NCBI RefSeq assembly: GCF_014652655.1 | Contig: NZ_BMZF01000004.1 | Location: 1 to 64,000, forward strand | DNA length: 64,000 bases | DNA from: Paramylibacter ulvae | GTDB taxonomy: Bacteria; Pseudomonadota; Alphaproteobacteria; Rhodobacterales; Rhodobacteraceae | Direction: 5' to 3' | Part shown: piece after piece, positions 8,388 to 18,626 of the stretch | Numbering within the stretch: the stretch's first letter is position 1 | How the letters are laid out: each line of letters begins with the position of its first letter | Position numbers and translations under genes: made by a program | Notes under the pieces: model-generated | Seen by the model: only the letters and a program-made list of their open reading frames with translations | Told to the model about the DNA's origin: nothing | The model's database searches: none

Positions 8388-9566
8388 GTGAAAAAAGACC
8401 TGTTTCAAATCCCAGACGGTGTGATTTACATGGATGGTAATTCACTGGGGCCATTGCCAAAATCCGTGCCCACGCGCCTGTCACAAACCGTTCACGATGA
8501 ATGGGGCGCGATGTTGATCAAAGGTTGGAACGATGCGGGTTGGATGGATATGCCAACGCGATTAGGAGATCGAATTGGTGCCATGTTGGGATGCGCCAAT
8601 GGCAGCGTGGTGTTGGGCGATACCCTGTCGATCAAAGTGTATCAGGCATTGGCAGCGGCGCTCAACCTGAACCCCGACCGCCGTGTTGTATTATCCGACA
8701 ATGGCAATTTTCCGTCTGATTTGTATATGGCGCAAGGATTGCTCAACACACTGAATCGCGGGCATGAATTGCGCGTGGTGGATCCTGATAAAGTGTTGGA
8801 ACATATCACATCTGACGTAGCGGTGTTGATGTTAACGCATATCGATTATCGCAGCGGGCGTATGCATGACATGTTGGCGCTGACCAAGGCCGCACAGGAT
8901 TTGGGTGTGGTGGTGATCTGGGATCTGGCGCATTCGGCGGGGGCGGTTCCCGTTGATATGGGGGCAAGTGGCGCAGAATTTGCGGTTGGTTGCACCTATA
9001 AATATCTGAACGGTGGGCCGGGGGCGCCTGCGTTTATTTATGTACGCCCCGATTTGATTGATCGCATTGATCCGTCATTGTCAGGATGGCTTGGCCATGA
9101 TGCGCCGTTTGCGTTTGAATTGGGGTATCGCCCAGCGGGCGGGATTGATCGCATGCGCGTCGGCACACCGCCGATTTTGCAAATGGCGGCACTGGATGCC
9201 GCGCTTGATGTGTGGGACGGGGTTTCAATGGATGAATTGCGCAGTAATTCCATTGCATTATCAGAACGATTTATCAGTGGTGTTGAACAACACTGCCCCA
9301 CATTAACATTGGCCAGCCCGCGTGATCCGCAACTGCGCGGATCGCAAGTGTCGTTTCAATGTGAAAACGGATATGCAGTGATGCAGGCCTTGATCCACCA
9401 CGGTGTGGTCGGCGATTTTCGTGCACCTGACCTGATCCGATTTGGGTTCACGCCCTTGTATTTAGATAGCGGCGATATTGATCAAGCGGTGGATATATTG
9501 GCGCGGATCATGCGCGATAACCTGTGGCAAGACGCGAAATTTCAAACACGATCCGCCGTGACCTGA
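8388..9566 (+). CDS. kynU: Kynureninase
   Basis: Encodes 392 residues. This PLP enzyme cleaves kynurenine to anthranilate and alanine in tryptophan degradation. The conserved opening YMDGNSLGPLP, the WDLAHSAGAVPVD stretch that holds the cofactor aspartate, and the PLP-binding lysine K205 in CTYKYLNGGPGAP are all present. Start is a GTG with CGGAGAA upstream. It is cotranscribed with the formamidase-like gene. The 3' end overlaps the convergent metallophosphoesterase gene by 25 bp. Confidence 0.95.
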   Translation: MKKDLFQIPDGVIYMDGNSLGPLPKSVPTRLSQTVHDEWGAMLIKGWNDAGWMDMPTRLGDRIGAMLGCANGSVVLGDTLSIKVYQALAAALNLNPDRRVVLSDNGNFPSDLYMAQGLLNTLNRGHELRVVDPDKVLEHITSDVAVLMLTHIDYRSGRMHDMLALTKAAQDLGVVVIWDLAHSAGAVPVDMGASGAEFAVGCTYKYLNGGPGAPAFIYVRPDLIDRIDPSLSGWLGHDAPFAFELGYRPAGGIDRMRVGTPPILQMAALDAALDVWDGVSMDELRSNSIALSERFISGVEQHCPTLTLASPRDPQLRGSQVSFQCENGYAVMQALIHHGVVGDFRAPDLIRFGFTPLYLDSGDIDQAVDILARIMRDNLWQDAKFQTRSAVT

Positions 9567-10381
9567 GACGCGCCATCGCGTTTGGCCGCGCCCGCTTCAA
9601 CGGCGATATCGTAATCTTCGCTGTGGACAACAATGCTGTCATTCGAGACGAAAATAATGCCATAGGCCGCGGGTTCTTCCACCGATAAGGACGGGTCACA
9701 AACATCCGTGACCATCGGCATCTGATGGCAGGTACTTTTGAACATGGAAAAACTCTGTCCCTGTGTTGTGCCCGAAATTGTACGATGCACATGACCCGCG
9801 AAAAAATGGGCGACATTGGGAAAACGGTTTAACAGTGCCAGCAATTCATCGCCATTGCGTATACGGATCATGTCCATCCCTGGAAACCCGATGTCATGGG
9901 GCGGGTGATGCAGGAATAACAATACCCGCGCATCACCTGCATTGATCAATTGTTGTTCCAGCCAAGCCAGACGTGCAGGGCATAAAAAACCCGCATGTCC
10001 CATCAGGCTGTCCAATGAACGATCAACCGTATCAAGCGTGATAATCACATCATCGCCAATGGTTTGCACCGATTGGATGAAACCATCGGGCGCTTGGGGT
10101 GCATTGGGGAATGCCGCCAGAAACGGTTCGCGTTCATCGTGATTGCCGATCAACAATGTGATCGGGATCGGGTATCCATCAATCGCGGATTTTAATGCCT
10201 GATATTGTGCAGGTGTTCCCGCATGGGTCAGATCACCCGTTAAAAATAACGCTTTGGCATCGGGGTGGGTTTTGGCCGCGTGATCAAGTGCGCGTTGAAA
10301 CTGATCCAACGGATCAAGCCCGATAATCGTTTCCCCTGCTTCGCACAGGTGAATATCCGTCATGACCAAGATTTTATGCAT
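9542..10381 (-). CDS. Metallophosphoesterase, CpdA/3',5'-cyclic nucleotide phosphodiesterase-like
   Basis: Encodes 279 residues with the calcineurin-like metal motifs in order: TDIHL (D-x-H), LTGDLTH (G-D), IGNHDER (G-N-H-D/E), FLHHPPHDIG (H), and FAGHVHR (G-H-x-H). These bind the dinuclear metal centre. The arrangement matches class III cyclic-nucleotide phosphodiesterases such as CpdA, although activity on cAMP is inferred. The ATG at 10381 has GAGGG 5 nt upstream; a GTG one codon earlier is also in frame. It is the last gene of a minus-strand run behind pyc and a dehydratase, 28 nt from the latter. Its end overlaps kynU convergently. Confidence 0.85.
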   Translation of the reverse strand: MHKILVMTDIHLCEAGETIIGLDPLDQFQRALDHAAKTHPDAKALFLTGDLTHAGTPAQYQALKSAIDGYPIPITLLIGNHDEREPFLAAFPNAPQAPDGFIQSVQTIGDDVIITLDTVDRSLDSLMGHAGFLCPARLAWLEQQLINAGDARVLLFLHHPPHDIGFPGMDMIRIRNGDELLALLNRFPNVAHFFAGHVHRTISGTTQGQSFSMFKSTCHQMPMVTDVCDPSLSVEEPAAYGIIFVSNDSIVVHSEDYDIAVEAGAAKRDGASQVTADRV

Positions 10382-10409
10382 CACATCCCTCGCAAATCGA
10401 AAATTGCGA

Positions 10410-11387
10410 CTACCCTAGAATGGTTTGAAATTTTTCCAAGCTGATATTTGCACCACAGGCCAAAATGCCCACACGTTTGCCCGCGCAAATATCGCGCAAT
10501 GGGCCGATCAACCCTGCAAGTGCTGCCGCACAGGCGGGTTCTGGCATCAGGTTTAACGATTGATTCATCAACGCCATTGCACGGCGCATTTCATCGTCGT
10601 GCACGCGGTGAATGGCACTGACATTTTGTTGTGTCAGGTCAAATGAAATGGGCAGGGCGGTGGGTGATCCCAGACTATCGGCGATAGTATCCACCGTTGA
10701 AATCTGTTCGGGTTTGCCGCTGGCAAAGCTGCGATACATCGTATCCGCACCAAATGGTTCAATGCCGTAAATCTCGATCGCAGGGTTCAACAGTTTCAGC
10801 GCCGCGCTCGCCCCGCTGATCAACCCACCACCACCCACGGGGAAAATGGCGAAATCTAGATCATCGACTTGGGCATGAAATTCAGCGCCCAATGTGGCCG
10901 AGCCAAGCGACATGGATAACCCTTCGAACGGGTGCAATATGGCGCGGTTTTCAGCGATCGCGATATCTTGCATGGATTGAAATGCATGGGCGATATCATC
11001 ACACAGGATAACGTCAGCCCCCAGTGCACGACAGCCATCAATGCGAATGGCATCGGCATGGCGTGGAATGGCGATTTTGGCGCTGATCCCTGCGGCATTG
11101 GCCGCCCATGACACCGCAAGCGCATGATTGCCGCCACTGGCGGCAACGACACCCGATTTGCGCTGTTCATCGGTGAGGTTTTGCACAGACAGGTAAACGC
11201 CGCGTGCCTTAAACGATCCCGCCATTTGAAACAGTTCCAGTTTCAGTGTCGCACGACATCCATCGGGCAGGGCGTCAACCATTTGGGGTTGGTTCAGATC
11301 AACAATGGGTGTTTTGATAATCTGCCCCGCCAGCGTTTTTTGCGCGGCTTTGATTTGGGGCAGATCAATCGTTGGTATTTGCGTCAC
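10410..11387 (-). CDS. Threonine/serine dehydratase-like PLP enzyme
   Basis: Encodes 325 residues of fold-type II PLP enzymes. The cofactor lysine is K60 in QMAGSFKARG, the substrate loop is SGGNHALAVSWAA, and the phosphate-binding glycine loop is FPVGGGGLISG. There is no C-terminal ACT-type regulatory domain, so it resembles catabolic threonine ammonia-lyase or serine/threo-hydroxyaspartate dehydratases rather than biosynthetic IlvA. The start is a GTG whose last two bases begin the pyc stop (GTGA), giving tight translational coupling to pyruvate carboxylase. Exact substrate is uncertain. Confidence 0.82.
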   Translation of the reverse strand: MTQIPTIDLPQIKAAQKTLAGQIIKTPIVDLNQPQMVDALPDGCRATLKLELFQMAGSFKARGVYLSVQNLTDEQRKSGVVAASGGNHALAVSWAANAAGISAKIAIPRHADAIRIDGCRALGADVILCDDIAHAFQSMQDIAIAENRAILHPFEGLSMSLGSATLGAEFHAQVDDLDFAIFPVGGGGLISGASAALKLLNPAIEIYGIEPFGADTMYRSFASGKPEQISTVDTIADSLGSPTALPISFDLTQQNVSAIHRVHDDEMRRAMALMNQSLNLMPEPACAAALAGLIGPLRDICAGKRVGILACGANISLEKFQTILG

Positions 11388-14300
11388 GCTTCGAATTCGA
11401 TCAACAAATCCTTGGCGTCAACTTGTGAACCTGCGGGGGCGTGGATCGCCTTGATCACGCCATCACGTTCGGCGTTGATGCCTGTTTCCATTTTCATCGC
11501 CTCGATGGTGCACAGCATATCACCCTGTTTCACCTCTTGGCCGACATTGACCACAACGGATGAAATCACACCGGGCATGGGTGCGCCAACATGGGCGGCA
11601 TTGCCAGATTCCGCCGTTGGGCGTTTGGCGCTGGTTGCGGCCTTGGACCGATCTGTTACGCGGATCGTGCGTGGTTGACCGTTCAATTCAAAGAACACGC
11701 GCGCCTGACCGTCATCATCGGTATCACCCACAGCAATCAATTGAATTTCCAGCGTTTTCCCTGGATCAATTTCTGCGGTGATTTCTTCGCGTTGGTTCAT
11801 CCCGTAAAAGAAAACTTTGGTTGGGATGGTGCGCACAGGGCCAAATTTGCGATGGCGTCCCATGTAATCCAAAAACACCTTTGGATACATCAGATAACCG
11901 TTCAAATCCTCATCATCGACCTTGAAACCATCCAGTTCTTTGGACAGTTTTGCACGCTCCGCTTCCAGATCAAGGGGTTTCAGGTGTTCGCCCGGGCGTG
12001 ATGTATCTGGTTTTTCACCTTTCAAAACCTTGGATACGATTCCATCGGGGAAACCGCCCTCTGGTTGGCCCAGATTGCCGCGCATCATATCGACAACACT
12101 GTCAGGGAATGCGACCTCTGTTTCGGGATTTTCCACATCCGCGCGGGTAAGATCCTGTGTTACCATCATCAAGGCCATATCGCCCACAACCTTGGACGAT
12201 GGGGTCACTTTGACGATATCACCAAACATTTGGTTCACATCGGCATAGGTTTTTGCAACCTCTGGCCAGCGATCCTCCAATCCCAATGAACGCGCTTGCG
12301 CTTTGAGGTTGGTAAATTGGCCACCAGGCATTTCGTGCAAGTATACTTCGGATGCGGGGGATGACAGGCCGCTTTCAAATGGTTTGTAAAGGGCGCGCAC
12401 ACCTTCCCAATAATCGTTGATTTCGCGAATATGTGCGATATCCAATCCTGTGTCGCGATCAGTGTGGCGCAATCCTTCGACGATGGACCCAAGACAAGGT
12501 TGCGATGTGCCACCGCTGAAGGCATCCATTGCGGCATCAACCGCATCAACGCCAGCCTCGGCCGCGGCCAAGATTGTGGCACCCGCAATGCCAGATGTAT
12601 CATGGGTGTGGAAATGGATCGGCAATCCGACCTCTTCTTTTAACGCCTTCACCAATACGCGTGCGGCAGATGGTTTTAGCAAACCAGCCATGTCTTTTAG
12701 GCCCAGAACATGTGCGCCTGCGGATTTCAGTTCCTTACCCATTTTGACGTAGTAGTTAAGGTTATATTTGGCACGGTTCGGGTCCAAAATATCGCCTGTA
12801 TAACAAATCGTGCCTTCGCAAACCTTGCCGTTTTCAACAACCGCATCCATTGCGACGCGCATGTTTTCGACCCAGTTCAAACTGTCAAACACGCGGAACA
12901 CATCCACGCCGCTGGTGGCGGCTTGGCGAACGAATTCTTGCACCACGTTATCGGGATAGTTGGTGTAGCCCACACCGTTTGATGCACGCAGCAACATTTG
13001 CGTCATCAGGTTGGGCATGCGACGGCGCAAATCGCGCAAGCGTTGCCATGGGCATTCTTGCAAGAAACGATATGCCACATCAAATGTGGCACCCCCCCAG
13101 CATTCCATTGAAAACAGTTGTGGCAGGTTGTGTGAATATGCCTCGGCGACCTTGATCATATCGTGGCTGCGCATGCGGGTTGCCAACAATGATTGGTGGC
13201 CATCGCGCATGGTGGTGTCGGTGATCAACAGTTGTTTTTGTTCACCCATCCAGTCAGCCACGGCCTGTGGCCCCTTGTCCTCTAGCAGGTTACGCGTACC
13301 GTATGCGGGTTTATCGGCGTGGTTTTTTGGCGCTTTTGGTGCCTTGATTAACGGATCAAGTTCTGCGCGCCCTTCCACATCGGGGTGTCCGTTCACGGTG
13401 ACATCGGCGATATAGTTCAAAATCTTGGTCGCACGATCACGACGCTGTGGGAATTTAAACAGATCGGGTGTCGTGTCGATAAATTTGGTGGTATAGGTGT
13501 TGTCCAAGAATGTTGGATGTTTCAACAGGTTGATTACAAAGGCGATATTGGTCGATACGCCGCGAATACGAAATTCGCGCAGCGCACGATCCATCCGCGC
13601 AATCGCGTTCGCAGGGCTTGGCCCCTTGGCGGTGATTTTCACCAGCAAGCTGTCGTAATAACGTGTGATAACCGCGCCAGAATATGCCGTACCACCATCA
13701 AGACGAATACCCAAACCCGTGGCAGAACGATAGGCGCTGATGCGGCCATAATCGGGGATGAAATTGTTTTGCGGATCTTCGGTGGTGATACGGGTTTGCA
13801 ACGCATGCCCGTTCAATTTGATGTCTGCTTGGCTCGCCGCACCTGTGGCGCGTTCCAATGTGGCGCCTTCGGCGATTTTAATCTGGGCGCGCACGATGTC
13901 GATGCCGGTGACCTCTTCCGTGACGGTATGTTCCACCTGAACGCGCGGGTTCACCTCGATAAAGAAAAATTCGTCTGTGTCCATGTCCATCAGGAATTCA
14001 ACCGTACCTGCACATTCATAGCCAACATGGGCACAGATTTTACGACCCAATTCGCAAAGTTCCGTGCGCTGTTTTTCCGTCAGATAAGGGGCAGGGGCGC
14101 GTTCCACGACCTTTTGGTTGCGACGTTGCACGGAACAGTCGCGTTCAAACAGGTGATAAATATTGCCATGGCTGTCGCCAAGAATTTGCACCTCTACGTG
14201 GCGGGCGCGTTGGACCAGACGTTCAAGGTATCCCTCGCCATTGCCAAATGCGGCCTCTGCCTCGCGTCGTCCTTCCAATACTTTTTCTTCGAGTTCGGAT

Positions 14301-14830
14301 TCATCCATGATCGGGCGCATACCGCGCCCCCCACCACCCCAAGATGCCTTGAGCATGAAAGGATAGCCAACCTCGTCCGCCATGCGGCGTACCTCGGCCA
14401 TATCATCGGGCAACACTTCGGTGGCGGGAACGACAGGCACGCCTGCCTCCATCGCCACGCGCCGTGCCGATGCTTTGTCACCCAATTGGCGCATGGTTTT
14501 TGCCTTGGGACCGATGAATTTAATGCCTGCTTCTTCGCAGGCGTCAACGAAATCGGGGTTTTCGGACAACAGCCCGTAACCGGGATGAATGGCATCCGCG
14601 CCCGACATTTTCGCGACACGAATAATTTCAGGGATGCTCAGATATGCGGCCACTGGCCCCATGCCCTCGCCAATGCGATATGCCTCGTCGGCCTTGAACC
14701 GATGCAGCCCCAACTTATCCTCTTCTGCAAATACGGCGACGGTTTTTTTGCCCATTTCATTGGCAGCACGCATGATGCGAATGGCAATTTCACCGCGGTT
14801 GGCGATCAGAATTTTCTTAAAGGATTTCAT
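11384..14830 (-). CDS. pyc: Pyruvate carboxylase
   Basis: Encodes 1148 residues, the full single-chain alpha4-type enzyme that makes oxaloacetate from pyruvate, bicarbonate and ATP. Domains in order: biotin carboxylase (1-460) with the ATP-grasp glycine loop KASWGGGGRGMR; carboxyltransferase (about 530-810) opening with DTTMRDGHQSLLATR; a PC tetramerisation region; and the biotinyl domain with AMKMETG, biotin on K1113. The start has AGGTGA a few bases upstream. It is likely cotranscribed with the following dehydratase. The lactate dehydrogenase upstream on the same strand (91 bp away) would supply pyruvate. Confidence 0.98.
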   Translation of the reverse strand: MKSFKKILIANRGEIAIRIMRAANEMGKKTVAVFAEEDKLGLHRFKADEAYRIGEGMGPVAAYLSIPEIIRVAKMSGADAIHPGYGLLSENPDFVDACEEAGIKFIGPKAKTMRQLGDKASARRVAMEAGVPVVPATEVLPDDMAEVRRMADEVGYPFMLKASWGGGGRGMRPIMDESELEEKVLEGRREAEAAFGNGEGYLERLVQRARHVEVQILGDSHGNIYHLFERDCSVQRRNQKVVERAPAPYLTEKQRTELCELGRKICAHVGYECAGTVEFLMDMDTDEFFFIEVNPRVQVEHTVTEEVTGIDIVRAQIKIAEGATLERATGAASQADIKLNGHALQTRITTEDPQNNFIPDYGRISAYRSATGLGIRLDGGTAYSGAVITRYYDSLLVKITAKGPSPANAIARMDRALREFRIRGVSTNIAFVINLLKHPTFLDNTYTTKFIDTTPDLFKFPQRRDRATKILNYIADVTVNGHPDVEGRAELDPLIKAPKAPKNHADKPAYGTRNLLEDKGPQAVADWMGEQKQLLITDTTMRDGHQSLLATRMRSHDMIKVAEAYSHNLPQLFSMECWGGATFDVAYRFLQECPWQRLRDLRRRMPNLMTQMLLRASNGVGYTNYPDNVVQEFVRQAATSGVDVFRVFDSLNWVENMRVAMDAVVENGKVCEGTICYTGDILDPNRAKYNLNYYVKMGKELKSAGAHVLGLKDMAGLLKPSAARVLVKALKEEVGLPIHFHTHDTSGIAGATILAAAEAGVDAVDAAMDAFSGGTSQPCLGSIVEGLRHTDRDTGLDIAHIREINDYWEGVRALYKPFESGLSSPASEVYLHEMPGGQFTNLKAQARSLGLEDRWPEVAKTYADVNQMFGDIVKVTPSSKVVGDMALMMVTQDLTRADVENPETEVAFPDSVVDMMRGNLGQPEGGFPDGIVSKVLKGEKPDTSRPGEHLKPLDLEAERAKLSKELDGFKVDDEDLNGYLMYPKVFLDYMGRHRKFGPVRTIPTKVFFYGMNQREEITAEIDPGKTLEIQLIAVGDTDDDGQARVFFELNGQPRTIRVTDRSKAATSAKRPTAESGNAAHVGAPMPGVISSVVVNVGQEVKQGDMLCTIEAMKMETGINAERDGVIKAIHAPAGSQVDAKDLLIEFEA

Positions 14831-14921
14831 ATGGCTTCACCTATTCGGGGTAGAGGTTTGACGTTAGGACAATTTTTAAGCGACAATATCGTGTTTTGTA
14901 AGCAAAATTTGAGATTTAGCG

Positions 14922-16091
14922 TCATTTTGAGGCAATTTGCGGCTGGATTTCCGTTAGCGCTAACGCTTTTGGCGAATGCTTGAGGTTTTTTACCCCCATT
15001 TGCGCCAAATTCGATTCGATATCGGCACGTAAGATATTGATCAAATGGTCAATTCCTGTTGCGCCGAACGCCGCCAATGCATAATGAAACGCCCGCCCCA
15101 ACATGACATAATCAGCGCCCAGTGCATAGGCACGGATGATATCAAGACCCGATTCAACGCCGCTATCAAATATCACAGGGAAATTGGGGCCAAGGGCTGT
15201 GCGAATGGGGGGTAACATTGAAATACTGTCCAACCCACCATCAAATTGGCGCCCCGTGTGATTGGACACCCATATGGCATCAATCCCCGTTTGCGCCAGA
15301 CGGGTGGCATCCGCGGGGGTGGTGACACCTTTTACGATCATCGGGCCATCCCACATATCACGCAGACTGGCCAGATAATCCCAGTCGGGCATGCCGCGAA
15401 TGACGTAACCCGCATGGGCGGTGGATGAAACCTTGCCCCCCAGTTTCAGATAATCCTCGGCAAATCGCAGACGTGGCTTGCCATGTTTCAATATCCCCAT
15501 TGCCCATGTTGGATGGGTGATGGATTGCCAAATCATATTCGGGGTGATGCGCGGCGGGATGGTGAGCTGTGCGCGTTTTTGGCGTTCGCGAATACTGGTC
15601 ATGGGCACATCGACGGTCAGCACCAGCGTGGTGAACCCCGCCGCACGTGCGCGTTTGATCATATCGGCACGAATTTCCAGATCGCGTGCGGGATAGAATT
15701 GAAACCACGCATGTTCGCCCAGATGGGGTGCGATGGTTTCAGGTGTCAGGGTTCCAACCGTGGACATGGAATAGGGGATATTATGTTCGCGCCCCTTATC
15801 CGCCAAAATCGGTTCGGCGTTGGGCCAAATCATCCCCGACATGCCAATGGGCGCAATGCCAAATGGCGTGGCAAAATCATGCCCCAAAAACCGCGTGGAA
15901 ATATCGGGGGTATATTCCCCCTGTAATATTTTGGTGTGAAACAAAACCCGATCAAGCGCGGCGCGATTGCGATGTTTCTGATCCTCTTTGCCCGTCGCGC
16001 TATCAACATATTCCCATGCGAAATGGGGCAGGCGTGATTTTGCGCGGCGTTTAATGTCATCAAGGCTGGGGTATTTGTTTTCTAAATCCAT
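14922..16091 (-). CDS. lldD: FMN-dependent L-lactate dehydrogenase / alpha-hydroxy acid oxidase
   Basis: Encodes 389 residues, the usual length. Blocks of the family are present: PHFAWEYVDSATG at the N-terminus, the FMN-contacting PIGMSGMIWP, TVDVPMTSIRERQ, the active-site VSNHTGRQFDGG (His and Arg binding substrate carboxylate) and YVMLGRAFHYALAA. It oxidises L-lactate or related 2-hydroxy acids to the keto acid and passes electrons to the quinone pool at the membrane. The ATG at 16091 (MDLENKYPSL) is chosen over an upstream one because family members start there. Substrate within the family cannot be decided by sequence alone. Confidence 0.88.
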   Translation of the reverse strand: MDLENKYPSLDDIKRRAKSRLPHFAWEYVDSATGKEDQKHRNRAALDRVLFHTKILQGEYTPDISTRFLGHDFATPFGIAPIGMSGMIWPNAEPILADKGREHNIPYSMSTVGTLTPETIAPHLGEHAWFQFYPARDLEIRADMIKRARAAGFTTLVLTVDVPMTSIRERQKRAQLTIPPRITPNMIWQSITHPTWAMGILKHGKPRLRFAEDYLKLGGKVSSTAHAGYVIRGMPDWDYLASLRDMWDGPMIVKGVTTPADATRLAQTGIDAIWVSNHTGRQFDGGLDSISMLPPIRTALGPNFPVIFDSGVESGLDIIRAYALGADYVMLGRAFHYALAAFGATGIDHLINILRADIESNLAQMGVKNLKHSPKALALTEIQPQIASK

Positions 16092-16198
16092 GAATAAACT
16101 ATGCGAAGATTGCGCGTTCTTGACAATGGCGAAAAATGCGCGGAACAATTACGGAACATGGGTTTTCAAATTTTGCGATGCGGTCTATTGTGGCGGGC

Positions 16199-18562
16199 AT
16201 GAATGAATGGGAAGAATCAGACGCATTTGAGGCCGCAACCCAACCCAGCCTGTCGCAACAGGCGATGGGCATGCGCTCTGCGCCCTATCTGGGTGGGTTG
16301 AACCCAGCGCAACGTGACGCGGTGGAAACCTTGCAAGGGCCGGTGTTGATGTTGGCGGGTGCTGGCACGGGTAAAACCAAAGCGTTGACCACACGCATTG
16401 TGCATTTGATGAATACGGGCATGGCGCGTCCAAATGAAATTTTGGCGGTGACATTCACCAACAAGGCCGCACGCGAAATGAAAATGCGTGTGGGGGGCAT
16501 GTTGGGCGAAATGGTCGAAGGCATGCCCTGGCTTGGCACGTTTCATTCGCTTTGTGTGAAAATCCTGCGCCGTCATGCGGAATTGGTTGGGTTGAAATCC
16601 AATTTCACCATTTTGGATACAGACGATCAGATCCGATTGATGAAACAATTGATCCGCGCCGAAGGGATTGACGAAAAACGCTGGCCGCCGCGATTATTGG
16701 CGGGGATGATTGATGGTTGGAAAAACCGTGCATGGACGCCCGAACATGTTACCGCTGGCGAAGACGGTTTCGATGGCAAGGGGCAAAAATTATACGCGCA
16801 ATATCAGGCGCGATTGATCACGCTCAATGCCGTGGATTTTGGTGATCTGTTGTTGCATGTGGTGATGATTTTTCAAAAGCACGACGATATTTTGCGCCGC
16901 TATCAAAGCTGGTTCAAATATATCCTTGTGGACGAATATCAAGATACCAACGTGGCGCAATATATGTGGTTGCGCCTGTTGGCATCGGAACACAAAAACA
17001 TCTGTTGCGTGGGCGATGACGATCAATCGATTTACGGTTGGCGTGGTGCCGAGGTGGGCAATATCCTGCGCTTTGAAAAGGATTTCGAGGGCGCAAAGGT
17101 TATCCGGCTTGAGCAAAACTATCGATCGACACCCCATATTTTGGGTGCTGCGTCGGGGGTGATTGCGGGCAATACCACGCGACTGGGCAAAACATTGTGG
17201 ACGGATCGGACTGATGGCGAAAAGGTTCGCTTGATCGGCCATTGGGACGGCGAAGAAGAGGCACGCTGGATCGGCGAGGAAATTGAAAATTTCCAACGTG
17301 GAACGCGCGGGCTTGATCCCATCAGCCTTGATCATATGGCAATCCTTGTACGGGCATCACATCAAATGCGAAGCTTTGAGGATCGGTTTTTAACCATTGG
17401 TTTGCCGTATCGCGTGATTGGTGGGCCGCGGTTTTACGAACGCTTGGAAATCCGTGATGCGATGGCGTATTTTCGTGTGGCGGTTTCCCCCGATGATGGA
17501 TTGGCGTTTGAACGCATTGTGAATACGCCCAAACGCGGCATTGGTGACAAGGCACAGCAAACCATCAATCAGGTTGCGCGTGACAATGGCGTGTCACTGT
17601 TAGAAGCGTCGCGCATCTTGGTTGAACAAGGTGGGTTATCTGCCAAGGCACGCAAGGAACTTGGCACGCTGGTTGCTGGGTTTGATCGCTGGTCGGCGGC
17701 GTTGCGCGATGAAACCGTGAGCCATGTTGAATTGGCACAAGTGATATTGGATGAATGCGGATACACGGCATTTTGGCAAAACGATAAAACGCCAGAGGCC
17801 CCCGGTCGGTTGGAAAACCTGAAAGAATTGGTCAAAGCGTTGGAAGAATTTGAAAACCTGCAAGGGTTTTTGGAACATGTCAGCCTGATCATGGAAAATG
17901 ATGCCACGGACGCCACCGAAAAGGTGAGCATCATGACATTGCACGCGGCCAAAGGTTTGGAATTTCCCGTGGTGTTCCTGCCCGGATGGGAAGATGGGTT
18001 GTTTCCTTCCCAACGTTCGATGGATGAATCTGGGCAAAAGGGGGTCGAGGAAGAACGCCGTCTGGCATATGTCGGGATTACGCGAGCCGAGGAACATTGC
18101 ACCATTTCATTTGCCGCCAATCGGCGTGTGTACGGCCAATGGCAATCGCAAATGCCAAGCCGTTTCATTGATGAATTACCCGCCAAACATGTAGAGGTAT
18201 TAACGCCCCCTGGTCTGTATGGTGGAATGGGTGCAGGCAACGATTACAGTTCGGGGTTAACCGAACGAGTGTCGAATGCGGATGCATATGCATCACCCGG
18301 TTGGAAACGGATGCAGGAACGCACATCGTCGCGCGGGTTAAGCCAACCCAAGAAAACCAGCAGTCTGGTGATTGACGCAAAGGTCGTATCCAGTTTTGGC
18401 ATTGGCGATCGTGTGCATCACAGTGCACTTGGCTTTGGCGCGGTGATCGGGGTTGAAGGTGATAAGTTATCCATCGTGTTTGAAAATGGCGGTGCGAAAA
18501 AGGTTGTCGCCAGTTTTGTTACCGCGGCGGATGATGTTTCATCCGATGATGTGCCGTTTTAA
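16199..18562 (+). CDS. uvrD: UvrD/PcrA/Rep-type superfamily 1 DNA helicase
   Basis: Encodes 787 residues. Helicase motifs follow in order: LNPAQRDAV (Q motif), AGAGTGKTKAL (Walker A), AVTFTNKAAREMKMR (Ia), LVDEYQDTN (Walker B), GDDDQSIYGWRGA (III), LEQNYRS (IV), VSIMTLHAAKGLEFPVVFL (V) and LAYVGITRAEE (VI). The C-terminus contains a Tudor-like tail (GDRVHHSALGFGAVIGVEGD) typical of UvrD/PcrA that binds RNA polymerase. It unwinds DNA 3'-5' in excision and mismatch repair. Start at 16199 (MNEWEES) is a judgement; in-frame ATGs upstream extend into the lldD promoter region. Confidence 0.94.
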   Translation: MNEWEESDAFEAATQPSLSQQAMGMRSAPYLGGLNPAQRDAVETLQGPVLMLAGAGTGKTKALTTRIVHLMNTGMARPNEILAVTFTNKAAREMKMRVGGMLGEMVEGMPWLGTFHSLCVKILRRHAELVGLKSNFTILDTDDQIRLMKQLIRAEGIDEKRWPPRLLAGMIDGWKNRAWTPEHVTAGEDGFDGKGQKLYAQYQARLITLNAVDFGDLLLHVVMIFQKHDDILRRYQSWFKYILVDEYQDTNVAQYMWLRLLASEHKNICCVGDDDQSIYGWRGAEVGNILRFEKDFEGAKVIRLEQNYRSTPHILGAASGVIAGNTTRLGKTLWTDRTDGEKVRLIGHWDGEEEARWIGEEIENFQRGTRGLDPISLDHMAILVRASHQMRSFEDRFLTIGLPYRVIGGPRFYERLEIRDAMAYFRVAVSPDDGLAFERIVNTPKRGIGDKAQQTINQVARDNGVSLLEASRILVEQGGLSAKARKELGTLVAGFDRWSAALRDETVSHVELAQVILDECGYTAFWQNDKTPEAPGRLENLKELVKALEEFENLQGFLEHVSLIMENDATDATEKVSIMTLHAAKGLEFPVVFLPGWEDGLFPSQRSMDESGQKGVEEERRLAYVGITRAEEHCTISFAANRRVYGQWQSQMPSRFIDELPAKHVEVLTPPGLYGGMGAGNDYSSGLTERVSNADAYASPGWKRMQERTSSRGLSQPKKTSSLVIDAKVVSSFGIGDRVHHSALGFGAVIGVEGDKLSIVFENGGAKKVVASFVTAADDVSSDDVPF

Positions 18563-18626
18563 AAACTTTACCAATGTTTCGTGACGTGTTTTGTTTTGGA
18601 TACCTCCAAAACGAAAGCAATTTATC

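Noticed and set aside
13385-14983. 532-codon plus-strand frame opposite pyc
   Set aside because: It is antisense to a certain pyruvate carboxylase gene and arises from the codon bias of that gene; the product shows no family features.
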